Part shown: in pieces, positions 51,891 to 64,000 of the stretch
How positions within the stretch are numbered: the first letter of the stretch is position 1
Layout: every line of letters begins with the position of its first letter
From: Formicarius rufipectus
Lineage: Eukaryota > Chordata > Aves > Passeriformes > Formicariidae
DNA length: 64,000 bases
Assembly: GCA_013399695.1 (NCBI GenBank)
Contig: VXAU01003994.1
Span: forward strand, 554,507-618,506
Reading direction: 5' to 3'
Made by a program: the position numbers and the translations under genes
Notes under the pieces: generated by a model
Databases searched by the model: none
What the model was told of the DNA's origin: nothing
What the model saw: the letters and a program-made list of their open reading frames with translations, nothing else

Positions 51891-53739
51891 TTACAAATGC
51901 TTAAAGCTGGCCTTGTACTCTTCTTGCAAATTTCTCAAGGTAGAACAAATAAATAATAGAAATAATTTAATAGGATCAAAGCTTAGGAAAACTGTGATTT
52001 TTTTTTATCTGCCACTGGGCATTATGGATTGCAAGAGGAGAACTTGCATCCGTTCAATATTCATCAAGGAAAAAGAATTAAGCTTAATGAAATCCAGCTG
52101 CAGAAACAGTATTTAGGCAAAGGATTAATAAGAGTTCTATTTCTGTAGGAACAGGTGCTGCAGTGGAGAATGAAGTGAATGGAAGCATCCCCTTCACTGT
52201 CAGTATCCAGAAGCAGATTTATCTATGGGTCTGCACACCAAAGGGAACCTTGTCCTGTGGGCTGCGGTGTGTGAGCCTACGGTGTTGGTGACACCAGAGG
52301 AATCCTTACAGAAGTTTTGGAATGAAAAACTGAGATCAGGTGTCATTGTGCAGGGAAATCTGTGCTCCCTCCATGTTTCTAGGTTTTTAGAATAAAAATT
52401 TAAGACAATGAAAAAAGGTTTTAGGAGGCTATAGCCATAGGTCCTAGCCCTGACCTGCTGTTCCATGTATGTAGCACACAGGGGGTAATAGCCTCAGTAG
52501 GCCTGGCCAACCCACTAAGATAAATCTCTGACTCCATGTAACAACACCATTTTCTAGATCCATGTAACAGAAAAAAAATTACAGGAACTGGAAATAATAA
52601 TGCTAATTCCTGCTTTGTAAGGGAGGTGGGACAGGTAAAGTACAAGAGACACGGCGATGTGAGTGCTCACTAACACAATCTCAGCGCAAGTGGAGCTGTG
52701 ATGGCATTGTTAGAGCAGCCCAATTAGAGGAACCACCAAACAGAGGCCCACAATAACTCTCCTGCAGCTGCAGAACAAGCCCCTCCTCCCCATACCCTCT
52801 GTGCCTGTGCCATATATCAATGTAAATTAAGACAATCCTCAAACAGGGGAATGAGGATCTCCCAAAAGAACACTTGACCTTGTAGTTGTGCCACCATATT
52901 TGTCAGATCTCTTCCTTATCAATTGGCTTCTGAAGTTCAAGAAACATTGTATCTTTGCTTTTCTTAGCAGCTGTGAACTATGACTATGAACATGATAAAG
53001 AGATGGTAAGACATGTAGAGCTAGGTCTTGTGGTAAACCAGCATTTTTCCTCTGAAGTAAGAGAGAGCAAAAGTGCATGGTGCTGCTTGATATGAGCTAC
53101 TGCATTTTGAAAGCATAATCCTGAGCAGTCTTTGTCCTCACTGGGCAATTTCCTTCCTTGGGATACTGCCTCTTACATCCCACAGCACCAGCATACATGT
53201 GCTCTAAAACAGAGGCTTAAAAGTATATTGAAAGTAGCCCAGTGAGTCTGGACAAGAGCTGTGAAGAAGGGGAGGGAAGCTTTGACCAGTGCCATAACTA
53301 AAGCAAGGCCTCTATCTGCTTTGAGGAAGGGAGTCTCAGAGCTGCCTGATGAAGGGGACAGGTGCTTAGTGGTGCACAGCAGCACTCCAAAAGAAACCCT
53401 TCCCTGTTCCTCACACCCAGGGGTTGCCAGAGTGACTTCACTGTCTCGTTTCAAGAGTGAAATCTGATTAGATTTTTAAAACTATCAATAAAATTGAAAA
53501 TATTCAGAATTTTCATGTGCAGGTGAGCAAACCCTTGGGTTCCAATGTCACTGTGTGAATACAGCTGCACTCTGCTGGGTTTTCCCCATGCAACAGGACA
53601 GGAGCACACTGTGGACCTTCCATGGAGCTTGCCTGGGCACTACTGAAGGAAGTCTGCATTTATGGACACATTTTGTCCACACTGGCCATCAGATCGTCAG
53701 TGACCCATCACAACTTATCACCTGAAGGTTTTTGGCCAT
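51891..53739. other. Non-coding sequence, no gene recognised
   Basis: Short frames only (93 codons or fewer). No repeat family recognised. Confidence 0.5.
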
Positions 53740-53805
53740 GCTCTAATGTTACTGAAGTCAGCGATTCCAACTGATTCAAGCAGGAACAGAATCTGGCCTG
53801 ACAGA
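53740..53805. repeat. Possible scrap of an old amniote SINE/LINE 3' end
   Basis: ACTGAAGTCAGCGATTCCA followed by CAGGAACAGAATCTGGCCTG resembles the 'TGAAGTCAATGG ... GAGGATCTGGCCC' block of old MIR-like and L3-type 3' ends in sauropsids. It is short and diverged. Confidence 0.35.
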
Positions 53806-54846
53806 AGCAAACAGAAAGGCTGAGACAATGAGCCTTCTCAATTGCTCTGAATAATCTTGGAGCTGATGGGCATAAAAACAGTGTTTACAGAAAAGACCAA
53901 ACTAATTTTCCATAGCTCTCCTGTGAGGCAGCCCTCTTTCTGCTGCTTGTCTTATAAAAGCAGAGAAGCCAACATTCACAGTGCTGTTAATATAAAATAA
54001 ATCAACAGATTGAAGGCATCTTTCCAAATAGACAACTGTGTTTATTAGTACAAGATACTAGTAAAAGCACTCTGTAATGACGATTTCCTAATTTCTTGGG
54101 TTTATGTTTATTATAGCCTTTCCTCTGTGCAACAAATAAAACTGACATGAGGATTATTAGAGTCAGTGGCATACATGGAGTATTTTTTTAATGTGCCTAG
54201 GGTAACTAACACAACAGAAAGCAATGTAGCGGGAACTGCAAAGGGAGTAGTTGTTTCATATTACAAGGCAGACCAACACAAATTGATGTCAGTAGTTTCC
54301 TGGGAACTGATCCAAAAAGGAATGTAGATGTCACCATCTTCAGCTTTGTGATGCTGAGGTTTCAATGTCTACTCCCAGGGCATAATCTCCCCCAGATCAG
54401 GCTTTTAGCATGGACAAAAGAAGGATGCAAAATGAGATGCCACAACTCAATACTGAGCACTGCAAATGATCAGCCTCAATGGAAAGGAGCCCCCAAACTT
54501 CCCTATTTTGGCACTTAAAATAGAACATCCAAATAAGTGAACACTTTATAGGTATATGAATAAATGTTTAAAAATTGTTTCACTATCAAGAGAAGATGAT
54601 CAACTTTGTACTTCTGGAAAAGTGCTAAGGGGGAATATGAAAAAGATATTCTGTGCAACTTTTTTACACCAATAAAGGGCTGAAATACATAAGCCTTTTC
54701 CAGGGTTAACCTAATTCAGGTTAACAGCCTGAAGCAAAACAAGTCAGCTGGTTGTTATTATATAGGAAATGCCCTGGGGCAGTATGTATCTGTTTGTTAG
54801 TAAGCAGTGGAAGTACAGAATCAGAAGGCTGTTTTTAAAATTCCCC
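53806..54846. other. Non-coding sequence, no gene recognised
   Basis: AT-rich, no frames above 60 codons, no repeat recognised. Confidence 0.5.
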
Positions 54847-54940
54847 TTTCTGATTAATAATAAAATTAATCAGAAATAGTAAGTGATTTCTTACTTACTT
54901 ACATAGTAAGTATGTAAAAATATGAGATTTTCTTACTATG
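54847..54940. repeat. Cluster of perfect short inverted repeats
   Basis: Four perfect inverted repeats lie within 94 bases. TTTCTGATTAAT/ATTAATCAGAAA has 12-bp arms at 54847-54858 and 54865-54876 with loop AATAAA. AGTAAG/CTTACT is at 54878-54883 and 54890-54895. TACTTAC/GTAAGTA is at 54896-54902 and 54906-54912. CATAGTAAG/CTTACTATG is at 54902-54910 and 54932-54940. The right part also contains a near-duplicate (TATGTAAAAATATGAG and TATGCAAAAATACGAG). Confidence 0.9.
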
Positions 54941-56279
54941 CAAAAATACGAGTTTGAATACAGGGGGAAAAAAGATCTCCACTGTATTTATCCTCTGCAA
55001 GAAATAAAATATGAAGAACTGCCATATTGAACCTTAGCCATGTTCGCATACTTCAGTGCTGTCAAAGCCAAGAGTGTGAAAAGCTGCAAGACCCACATTC
55101 ATCCCTAATGTTGTTCAACTCACTCTGGTGGAGATATAGCTGAGATAAGTTTGTCTCAATAGAGATAGAGCCACCTGTCAAGAACAAAGTTCAGCATACT
55201 GCTCTTGGGAGAAGTGAGAAGATACCAGTCCTCAGCATAGGAGTTGGGAATACCATCTGTTTCTTCCAAGTGAAAGTACAAATCATTTCCAACAGCAGGC
55301 TGATCCACACAGCTTCAAATCCACCTATGGGGTGGTTTCCAGCCTTAACACTAGCTTTCCTCACCTGTAAAACAAGAATAAGGACTTATGCAACCAACTA
55401 AGAATCTATAAAGAACAGGGCAAGTGTGGTGATATTCTCCTGAGTACATTCTTCCCTCCTCTCTGTGCCTTTGTGGTTCAATTTCTCCAGATAAGACCTG
55501 TCTTTGAATTTGATAGTCTTTAATGAAATTTTAAAGAAAAGCAAAATTCTTCATGAAAGCATATCACTTCCAGTGCTTTCTTCTAGCAACTGATGCAAGA
55601 TGCCAGTTTTATTAGTCCTTCAGGTTTCACAGGGATTTAAGCTCTTGGTCCCACACATGCACATGGATTTGACTACCTGATCTTTCTGCTCTGTCCTAAC
55701 AACAGGACATTAAACTCTTTGCCTCTTCCTTCTATGGAAAAGATGATGAACCACCTGGGACAAAGCCTCGGAGCTGCATTGGATCAGTACATCTTCACAT
55801 TTACTTAAATGTTTGGAAAATTTAATCAGAGAGCCAGTGAAATTTATGCCACACAGACCTATGTTTGCTGATGCTTCCAGCCTTGAAGTCATCCACCTCA
55901 GATTCCTGCAGTAGCACAAATAAATTGGTCTATGCATGTCTAACGCACCTGTCATGCATCATGGAGATACCATGACATTTGTGTCAGTGGAAGACATCAA
56001 ACCTTTCCAACGTGCGTCTGCTGCATTCTGCATTGGGATGAGCTAGCAAATGTCAGACCTAGGATTAGGGCTGTTGTGTAGTTTCAAGCATTCATTACTT
56101 GTAGTGGGGTGTTTTGCAGGGTACTCAGTTAATTTGATATGCTGCTGTAGGACTTCCTGGCAGAGAGGCACCAGGTGCAGTAAGGCTTATCTGAAGGCAA
56201 GTCAGATCTTACACAGCCCAAGTAAGCTGGGTTTCTCAGAAAATGTGCTGTTGTTTAGCTGACTCCCATCTTGTTGTTT
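54941..56279. other. Non-coding sequence, no gene recognised
   Basis: No gene or repeat family recognised. Frames are 81 codons or fewer. Confidence 0.5.
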
Positions 56280-56298
56280 AAAAAAAAAAAAAAAAAAA
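56280..56298. repeat. A19 homopolymer
   Basis: Nineteen consecutive A, 65 bases left of the solo LTR. No retroposon body was recognised to its left. Confidence 0.9.
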
Positions 56299-56358
56299 GG
56301 ACAGAAAAGACAGAAGTATGTGGGACAGAAAACAGGGCTGATTTCAGACATTTGGTAT

Positions 56359-57117
56359 GAGAGTATTCTGGTTTAGAGTTAAACCGGCAGGAAAAATGAA
56401 TCCAACTCAGAATAGGACTGCAAGTCAGAATAACAATTTAATAAAAAGATCACAAAATACACTGATACTGAAGGAAAATCTGTTCGACTCACAAAAAACA
56501 GATGTGCTGCACAGCACAGTGGGGCACGAGCAGAATGGAGCTTGCCAACTCCTGTGCTGAACACCATGTGGGCCCCCTGAGTTCAAAGTAAAAAGAAAGG
56601 AAGAAACCTGCATGTGAAAATGATGGCTGCAGTCCAACTGACAGTGGCAGTCACAGTCCTGTTGAGGCTCTGGTCCTCCTCTGGATCTGACAAGTGATCC
56701 CAGTCCCAAAACCCCAAGCTTATATCTGCTTGGGCTCAGATGGGAACGTCCAGTCCCTCCACCAGGGTGGAGAGTTTCACAATGGGTGATTTACTCTGTG
56801 AGGTGAATCATACCATGTTTTTTGCATCCCTGATGGTCCATTAGCAGACATGACCCCTCAGGTGGGTGTGAAGGCACTAGTGGCTCCCCAGAGGGGAGTT
56901 ATCACACCTGAGTCATAGGTGCGAAGACAGGAAAACTTCCTTATCCCACAGTAGTTCCTAAACACCCAGTTTGTATCCTGGGGGGTTGGGTGTGCCCTGG
57001 GCAGCTGCTGCCAATGGTCCATTGTGAGCAGTTCATGAGAAAAATGACATAGAGGGTTTAGAATACACACTCACACAGTGACAAACTGATCCTGGCTACT
57101 ATAACCAGGACAGAGAG
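56359..57117 (-). mobile_element. Solo LTR of an avian endogenous retrovirus, with 5-bp target-site duplication
   Basis: The LTR spans 56364-57112 (749 bases), minus strand. It begins TGTCCTGG (complement of 57105-57112) and ends CCAGAATA, an inverted terminal repeat with decay of the final CA. It is flanked by the direct repeat GAGAG at 56359-56363 and 57113-57117. A TATA-like GATATAAGC is complementary to 56718-56726, and a poly(A) signal ATTAAA to 56437-56442, giving U3-R-U5 order. A 5-bp duplication is typical of the ERVL (class III) group, while ERVK usually makes 6 and ERV1 makes 4. No second LTR or internal gag/pol sequence is present, so recombination between the two LTRs probably removed the provirus. 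Frames read across it are not genes. Confidence 0.85.
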
Positions 57118-59204
57118 CCAGCTCTATACTTGACTAGCTTCATCTGTGTGCTGCCAGGAGTTTGGGTAAAACTGACACAGATTTGAATGAAGAAATTTGG
57201 ACAAGGGGATGAAATGAAGTGTGAAAGAAATGCAGGCTGAATTTCAGGACCTAATGTTTAAGTGTGAGGGAATTTTTTTAACTAAAAATGCCTAAAAAGA
57301 ACAAAATGTCCTATTACTTCCAGCATCTGCACGCAGAGTCAGACAATCCACTAAGGAAGGTGTTGCTTCTCCCTGCCCTATTCATGTCCATAAGTATCCC
57401 AGAGTCAAATCTTAGGGGGAAACAAGTCCACACATGTGCACCATGGATGCATATGGTCACACAACATGGGCAGACAGATAAACAAGAATGCTGGGGCTTT
57501 ACTGGATGAAGACTGGGTCAGCTTGCATAGAAGTGAAAAAAGCATGCTGCTTTGCATTGGGCCACAACCTATGTGATCAGTGTTTGCAGTGTAAAACAGA
57601 CTCAGTCTGAGGAATTTAGATCAGTGTCACCTACTGCAAGATACTGTCCAAAGAGCACATCCTCCTCTATCAAGAGCTTGCCTCCTACAAGCAGCATCAG
57701 GTCTGAAATCAAAGATGGAACTTAACACAAGGAGGCAGGTGCCAGCTCTAGATGTCTGTGCCACTCAGGCAATTAACTGACAAATATAAACCAGATCTCC
57801 ACATTTCAAAGCTCATTTGCATTGCTCCTGAGACAGTCTGTCGGAAAAGGATGCAATTAGGTTGAAGCTGACAGGATTTATGCATGGGGGAAAAACTAGA
57901 AGAACAAAAAGCAAATCCATGGAACATTGGGTGAGTGGCAGTACTGGCATGAGCATCCTTTGGAGGAGAGCAGTCAGCAGGGCTATAGCAGCTGAGAGAG
58001 AGGCACAGAGCTGCTTCGCCCTCGCCCCCAAAACCATCAGGGAGGGGATGCTCGCAGTGATGAGCACTGAAATGTTGCCGGCAGTCTTGGTGGGAGATTG
58101 CTGCTAGCAGCTGAGCTGCTGTGTCACCAGCCCAAGGTGCCATCCACCCTTGGCCACATGAGCCAGGCTGTGTGCACAGCTCAGCCGATCTCCTTCAACT
58201 TCCGCTCATCATGGATGATGTACATGGGCCTGAGGCTCTAGAAGATGTAGCCCTCCATTTATCAGATATGTTCCTGCTCTAAATTAGAGAGTGATCATTC
58301 CAGGGTCTTGTGCAGTCAGTTCAGCAGTCACCACAATAAACGGACCTGCAGATCAGACGTCTGAGATGTACTTCTCTCACTTTTGCTTAACTAGGCTAAA
58401 CGGGAAGGTGCCAAAATCTGTATGAATGTCTTTCCTCGAATGTAGGCAAACTCTAGGTGGATCACACACCAGTAACTTAGAGTAACATCACCACAGTAAA
58501 ATCACCTGTTCATCATTCAACACTAAGAAGATGGAGTTATTGTGAAATTCATACTTGTGAAGAGGAAAAATAAAGCTTTGCCTTGCAAACCATACTTTAT
58601 TCTGCTCCGTGGTTAAAATATTGTAATAATTACATGGTTAAAGTATTTTAATGGTTGTTGGAGATTGTTCAATTAGTATGGAAAAACACATTCCCTCTTC
58701 CAATTTTTTTTTCTTTTGGCACTACTATGACAGGAAAAATGATGTCTGAGCAGCTCACTTTTGAGTCTGGTCCTTTATTTGCCACTGGGCAGACATTTCA
58801 GCAGGCTGTTAATAATAAGCACTCCTATTCTCCAAGCAGGATGGTGCTGGGGCAGCCCTACAAACTCTGCCCTGCTGCCACAGGCAAGCTCGAAGCTGGA
58901 CCCTACAGCTGTATTTTAACACAGATGGGAAAAACTATCAAGAGTTCCCTCGAACAACAGAGTCTCAATAGCCAATATAGTTGCATGTGAGTTAGCCGTA
59001 GACAAAGTGAAGTGATCAGCTGTTACCTTTGTCTTGCTGGCTCTACTCAACAGTAGTTGCATGGCCCTAGGGCTTGCAGCAGAAGAGACAGTGAGCTGTT
59101 GATTTCTAGCTGTCTCCCCCATGACACTCACAACTTTTTAAATCTTTTTTTGCGTTCTCTTAAATGATACCTTGTTGAAGCTTAACAGTCCTAAACAACC
59201 CAGT
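57118..59204. other. Non-coding sequence, no gene recognised
   Basis: No gene recognised. A 131-codon minus-strand frame (57748-58143) has no recognised features. An AATAAA at about 58569 has no convincing exon before it. Confidence 0.45.
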
Positions 59205-60170
59205 CATTGCTTGTATGAATACTTTTGGTTGTGCTGTTTGCAGAAAAGGGCTCAGAACTGCACAGGGATGAGCTGGGACTCCCACTCTGGCAGCAGCATT
59301 TGGATTCCTGTTTCATGGTCTCTTCATTTCCCAGTAGGTCTCAATATTTAATTTGCTTTTGATTGTCTCTGTGGGTGGAGATGCTCTTCCTATAGACCTC
59401 TCTGCTTGGAGCCTGTCATCATACACACAAAATGGGGGCTCTCTTCTTCTCCATATGCATCACTTCACAGACTGATGTAAACATTTTGATTCACAAAGCA
59501 GATAATTTATCTACAAGAATTTTATTTGCTTTTTTATTGTCAGTCACTTTCATTAGATCCTCTTGCAATTCCTTACAGTTTGCATTCATTTCGATACCTT
59601 GAATAGCTCCGTATCACCGGCAAATACTGACTCAAGGCTCCCTTCCATCTCCAGATCATTTATGAACATATCAGACAATCCAGACCTGGCACAGATTACT
59701 AGCACAAGCAAAAGACCTGTACAGTTGCATTGATAACTTCCCTCCACTGAGGAAAATGTCCATTTACTTCCACCTGTAACTTTCTATCACTTAGCCAATT
59801 ATTTGGGTGGATTAGGGCCTTACCTCTTGTCCCTTGGTTGTTTATTCCAAAAAGTCTTGTGGAAAGACTGTTGGAAAACCAAAGGGACTATGTCACTGGC
59901 ATCACACATTACCTGGTCTCACCAAAATGCCCCTAGAGGCTTGTTAGATAGAATTTCCCTCTCAGAAGCCAGGTTGACCCTTTATCACTTGCCTAGTTTT
60001 GTCCAGATATCCACTAACTCTATCACAAACCATAGTCTGAGCTAATTTATCTGGCACAGATGTCAGTTACCATTCCCTAGGTTTCTCCTCACTCATCCCT
60101 TTGTCATGTGATTAAAGCCACATTTGCATCCCTCCAGTCTTCAGATGCCAGTTAGTGAGTGTTAATTGTT
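59205..60170 (-). mobile_element. Old L3/CR1-like LINE, 3' half of ORF2, about 1 kb
   Basis: In reverse, block after block follows the L3/CR1 ORF2 order: CTCAGAACTGCACAGGGATG, CAATATTTAATTTGCTTTTG, TATGCATCACTTCACAGA, TTAGATCCTCTTGCAATTCC, GTATCACCGGCAAATACTGA (the FADD region in reverse), CCAGATCATTTATGAACATA, TATCACTTAGCCAATTATTT, TTACCTCTTGTCCCTTGG, AAGCCAGGTTGACC, AATTTATCTGGCACAGATGT, ATCCCTCCAGTCTTCAGATG. Many indels and stops make it a non-functional remnant. This is the longest and best-preserved L3-type fossil in the window. Confidence 0.85.
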
Positions 60171-63100
60171 AGCTGATGTCTTGACTACAACTTAGATCTC
60201 TTTTATCTTTTTTAATAGATTTTCATAAAAATAGATTACTTAAAGATCTTAAGACCTTTGATTCTCCTGTTAAGATTTTTCAGGATGAAGTGGAGACTTA
60301 TACAGGTGCTGGATCTCATGAAGGACTCAGTTTTACCCAGAATTATGAATTAATTGCAAACTCGAATAGCTTATTTGCCTAGCCACACAGGTTGTTAGGC
60401 ATCCAATTTACATACAGCAGGATTTTGCTTGCACAGATGCTGTAAAGCATGAGCTAATGTATTCATTTACTGAAAAATCCAACTTGCTACATTTCGTTGT
60501 TAAGTACATAGTGATTTATGCGTAGTTTATTTTGTACTTTCTTTTTATTTATATCTCTTGTCCTCACTACCCTTTTTTTTTTTTTCCCAAAAAAATCTGT
60601 GTTTGGAACAGTTATGTTGATAATATGTTGAAGTCTTGAAAGTAAAATTGACTCATCCCCTCTGAAATCAGTGGAATATTTGACAGATATTTCAACATTA
60701 TGCCAGTATTTCATTCATTTTCCTGCTAGTACTAACAGCAGACAAATACTTACACTTGCAACCATGCTCCAAGGATAAGTGCTGCCAGTCCCAAAGAGGT
60801 TCCTTGGTAACAGTGAAAGAGCCCTAAGCTTGAATGCTGAAAGCAGTAGCAAGAACTGAAGTATAGATCAGTTGACCAAAATTAACATAAAAGAATCAGA
60901 GCTAAATGCAATGCCCTGGTGCCAGTGAGTTTTAGGAGAAATGGGGTATCTAGTTAAGTTCCCCCCATTAAAATTAAAGACCTAATCTTCCTGAAACAGA
61001 TTTCCATGCCTGCTTTATATGTGTCCCAAACAAGCAAATGAAGGTGAGCATTATGAGAATTGTGAAATAACCGAAATTCTGCATGAAAATGAGTTTACTT
61101 TTATTAGCCATTGTCCATGCAAGCTACTGCCTCTCAGGCACCTCACCATGGATGTTCCTGGCTGGCCTCTCATTTATTCATGAAATCCACTTCTTGAGAG
61201 CAAAACTACTTTCTATGGAGGATTGTCATGTTTTTGAAGGTGAGACAGAGGGTCCTGAAATGTCACCTGAAGCATTCCGTCACTGCCCAGCTGTGGGCTG
61301 CAGTCCAGTCATGCTGTCCCAAGAGGAACCGCATGCCCATTGTAACACTCAAAGCAAATTTATCTTGGAATGTAACTCTGTAGCTATCAATCAAGTTGAT
61401 GTAAGTCAAAGTCTGGCCCCATATTTCCATGAACATTGTCAGCTAACAATAATTTCTCACAGTTTGATTAATTCTAAGCTTTCTTTCCATGTGACTTCAC
61501 AGTTAATTAAGTGGTGATGGATACTGCTGTGGCTTCCTTTGGGAAGAACTCAGTTCTATGGGCTGATGGAGATGAGGCAGCTGTGATGCTAAAATCTCAC
61601 CTTGTACATATTCAGTGTGAAAGCATGGCCAGCACACTTATCATCCTCAAAAATTTGACTTGATTGACCCAGGGAAAAGGGAAACATTTCTTTGAAATGC
61701 AGGCAATTCTTTGGGCCAGCTCTGACCCAAATGGGCATCTGAAGGAAGGACATGACCATGACCAGAGAACATCTTGTGCAAGTGCCTCTGTCTCCTGTAA
61801 GAACTCATTCAGCTGCCAAAGGGTAACCATTTCTCATCTAATCTTCCCAGGCATAGACACTTAATTAGTTTATTTGCAAAAATATTTTGTAGTTTCAGAA
61901 GGTTCAGGATCCATTTACTTTCTTCCCCCTTACATTTCACTCACACGTGTCCGCCTTCCCAAGCTCTGGCCAGAATCTCGAGCAGAGTGCCAGACAGGCA
62001 TGTGCGTGCACTCATAGAAGAGAAGGCGCTCAGAAACTTTTGATTAGTCAGGCAGCGATTTCATTTACAGACAGCAGTTGAGCATCATCCAGGAAAACGA
62101 GTTAACTGAAAGGCAATTAACTACATGTCAGCAGAGCAAGTTGAATTAATCTGTTGAGGAAATGAACAGGCACACAGATACAACAGGGCTTCCAAAGAGC
62201 CTATAGAAACAGAATAAAGGGGCACAGTGGCCAACTCACGTTTCAAATTAGAGAAGAAAGTGTGAACAAAATACTAGTTTCCCCCACATCTTGCTCATCT
62301 TTCACATGCCCTTTCACGGAGGGATTTCTATGTGTGGGAACATTTCAGGCGCACCCAGAACTTGTTTAATCCAGAAGTTAAACCATGCTGGCAAGTTAGC
62401 TCATGTCACTTTGGGCAGAGGGAGGCCAGCTTCTGAGGCAGTCAGTCAGGCACTTGAAGTAATGCCACGTGAGTTACGAGATCGGCCATGCAGAAAAGCC
62501 ACTCAGCTCTGCACAGCAGCTCATCAAAGGATACTCAGAACACTCAGCAGTCAATCCTGATGCTGAAATCCAGGATCAAGTTTCAGTTTCAAGTAAATTC
62601 AAAGTTCACAAGTGAGGATATTTTCTCAAAGGTAGCAGTAAGCCTCCTTATTCTGCTTGCATGCTCCCAGATCAATTCTTTGCCTTGGATAATTAAACCC
62701 AGTGTGGGGCTGAAGGGCTGTACAATAGGACACACCCTTGAAAATACCCCAAGGGGTCTCTGCATGGATGCCACAGCCGTCTTGTCCTCAGCTTCCTACC
62801 CGCATTCAATTCAAAGCCCCAGAGCTTCTACCCCCTTCTGGGCTTTTCTGCAGTCTGGGCGCTACTGTATCGGGAACAGCTTTGCCCCTAGGGCTCTACC
62901 AGCACTCCTTTGGCAAGGAGCGGACACAGGGGAGCTCCAACTCTCCAGCCCTCTCACTCAGGGGTGAGCACTGTGTGTGTTTTCCTACGGATTAAATCCC
63001 TTTCCACCCTCAAAGATAAATACAAGAACGCTCTTTCCATCAGCTCCAGTGCATGCTAGAGATTGTCTTTAGGGCCAGACACTTTTCTCAGGTAAAAGCA

Positions 63101-63859
63101 CGTAATTCCCACTATATACCAAGTGCTTCAAGAACCAAGACATGGCCTTTCATATGCTCAAGTCTTCACTTTTCACACAAATACAAGCAAAGACCCAAAA
63201 CTTAGCAGCTGCTCACCCAGAGCCCTTCCTGGTTGAAAAACTCATCTCTCAGCAATGTGTGAGTGGCCAGGTGAACTTCCCCTCCTCACTTTTAGTCACA
63301 AAATCACTTTTGCTATTACTCCTGATAAGAAAAGAAAAAACAACTTTCCAAACAGAAATGGAAAGCAGTGCTGCTTTTCTGACACATTCTGCCACAGTCT
63401 CAGGTTTAAACTAGACCTGAATGGCCATGCTTGTTATTCTCCTGTGGGCAATGAGGAAGCAGTTTCTCAAGCTAGAGATGTAAACCGGAGTGATTCATTG
63501 TGCTTTACATGCCTCCTGTGCTTTTCCTAGCCAATTTAGGTAAATATGGTATAGGAAATCAGGTTCAGTATGAACAATTGCAACAATTACTGCTAAGAGC
63601 CCCATCACTTTTTGCTTCATTTAATATTCTATGTAATTATGTTAGTCATAAAGAAAGTCATTTGGTATTAACGTGGATGTCACATGCCCTTCCACAGAAA
63701 CCTCAGCAATAATTAATGCTCCATTAACACCTTAAGTGTCTTGTTATTATTTATTCATTTAGCATTAAAATTGATGAGGCTGTTTTGGGGAGAAAAGAGT
63801 CAAGATCTATAGTACAAAATACATTTTTTTGGGTTCATGACCACACTTTTCCTGCAAGT
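60171..63859. other. Non-coding sequence, no gene recognised
   Basis: There is a run of 13 T at 60573-60585. Frames reach 159 codons (62488-62967 plus strand) without any recognised feature. No repeat family identified. Confidence 0.5.
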
Positions 63860-63869
63860 GCCACAGGAC

Positions 63870-63975
63870 ATTGGTTTAGTGACAAATGCTAGTGGGTCTG
63901 TAGCCTTAACTATATTCTCCTCCCTGCCTGCTGCTGTGCTATAAATAGCTTGAGCTCAAACAGGGAGATATGCAA
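63870..63975 (+). promoter_or_regulatory. Candidate TATA-box core promoter at the window edge
   Basis: CTATAAATAG at 63939-63948 is a perfect TATA box and also fits the MEF2 site consensus. An ATTGG (CCAAT on the opposite strand) lies at 63870-63874, about 70 bases upstream, the usual CCAAT distance. A transcription start would be expected near 63970, so any gene would lie mostly beyond the window. TATA-like strings are common in AT-rich DNA, so the pairing and spacing are the only support. Confidence 0.3.
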
Positions 63976-64000
63976 GACACTTCAAGAAAACACCAGAGGA

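Noticed and set aside
58181..58225. Minus-strand peptide MYIIHDERKLKEIG followed by a stop, as if the end of a processed pseudogene
   Set aside because: Upstream in the same frame there are several stops and no recognisable protein. Too short to support a pseudogene call.

Overview
The window looks like intergenic or intronic DNA from a bird. The main evidence is two CR1 LINE 3' ends in minus orientation (about 29660 and 43007). The first carries the avian CR1 hallmark of a repeated 8-mer (ATTCTATG read on the minus strand) next to the conserved 3' UTR. A solo LTR at 56364-57112 has the start/end layout typical of avian endogenous retroviruses. Three much older CR1/L3-like LINE fossils (35.3-35.9 kb, 48.0-48.3 kb, 59.2-60.2 kb) fit a sauropsid genome. 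Base composition is moderately AT-rich with strong CpG depletion, and there is no CpG island outside one SINE pair. All open frames are short (171 codons or fewer), and the longer ones are either low complexity or show no recognisable domain. I could not identify any protein-coding gene with confidence.

Layout. 0-15 kb is unique non-coding sequence with a few old repeat scraps, two G-quadruplex motifs (741-760, 10822-10843), a 26-bp tandem duplication (10157-10208) and one candidate terminal exon (12365-12451). 15.65 kb holds a perfect (CTTT)28 microsatellite. 18.6-19.3 kb is the most unusual part: two copies of a tRNA-derived SINE with (CAA)n tails lie head to head, one on each strand, about 93% identical by eye and each with plausible target-site duplications. 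22.58-22.80 kb is a 219-nt tract with no G on the plus strand. 29.7, 35.3, 43.0, 48.0 and 59.2 kb carry CR1-type LINE remnants. 46.25 and 54.85 kb hold strong short inverted repeats. 50.9-51.9 kb contains a string of canonical splice sites ending in AATAAA, a candidate 3' end of a non-coding transcript. 56.36-57.11 kb is the solo LTR. The last 150 bases contain an ATTGG (reverse CCAAT) and a perfect TATA box with spacing typical of a core promoter, so a gene may begin at or just beyond the right edge.

Nothing here works together as a pathway. The window is best read as a gene-poor stretch shaped by retrotransposons of several ages (old L3/CR1, avian CR1, LTR element, tRNA-SINE), with possible transcript ends at 12.4 kb, 51.9 kb and 63.95 kb that need expression or conservation data. 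Repeat-family assignments come from remembered consensus patterns, not from a database search.
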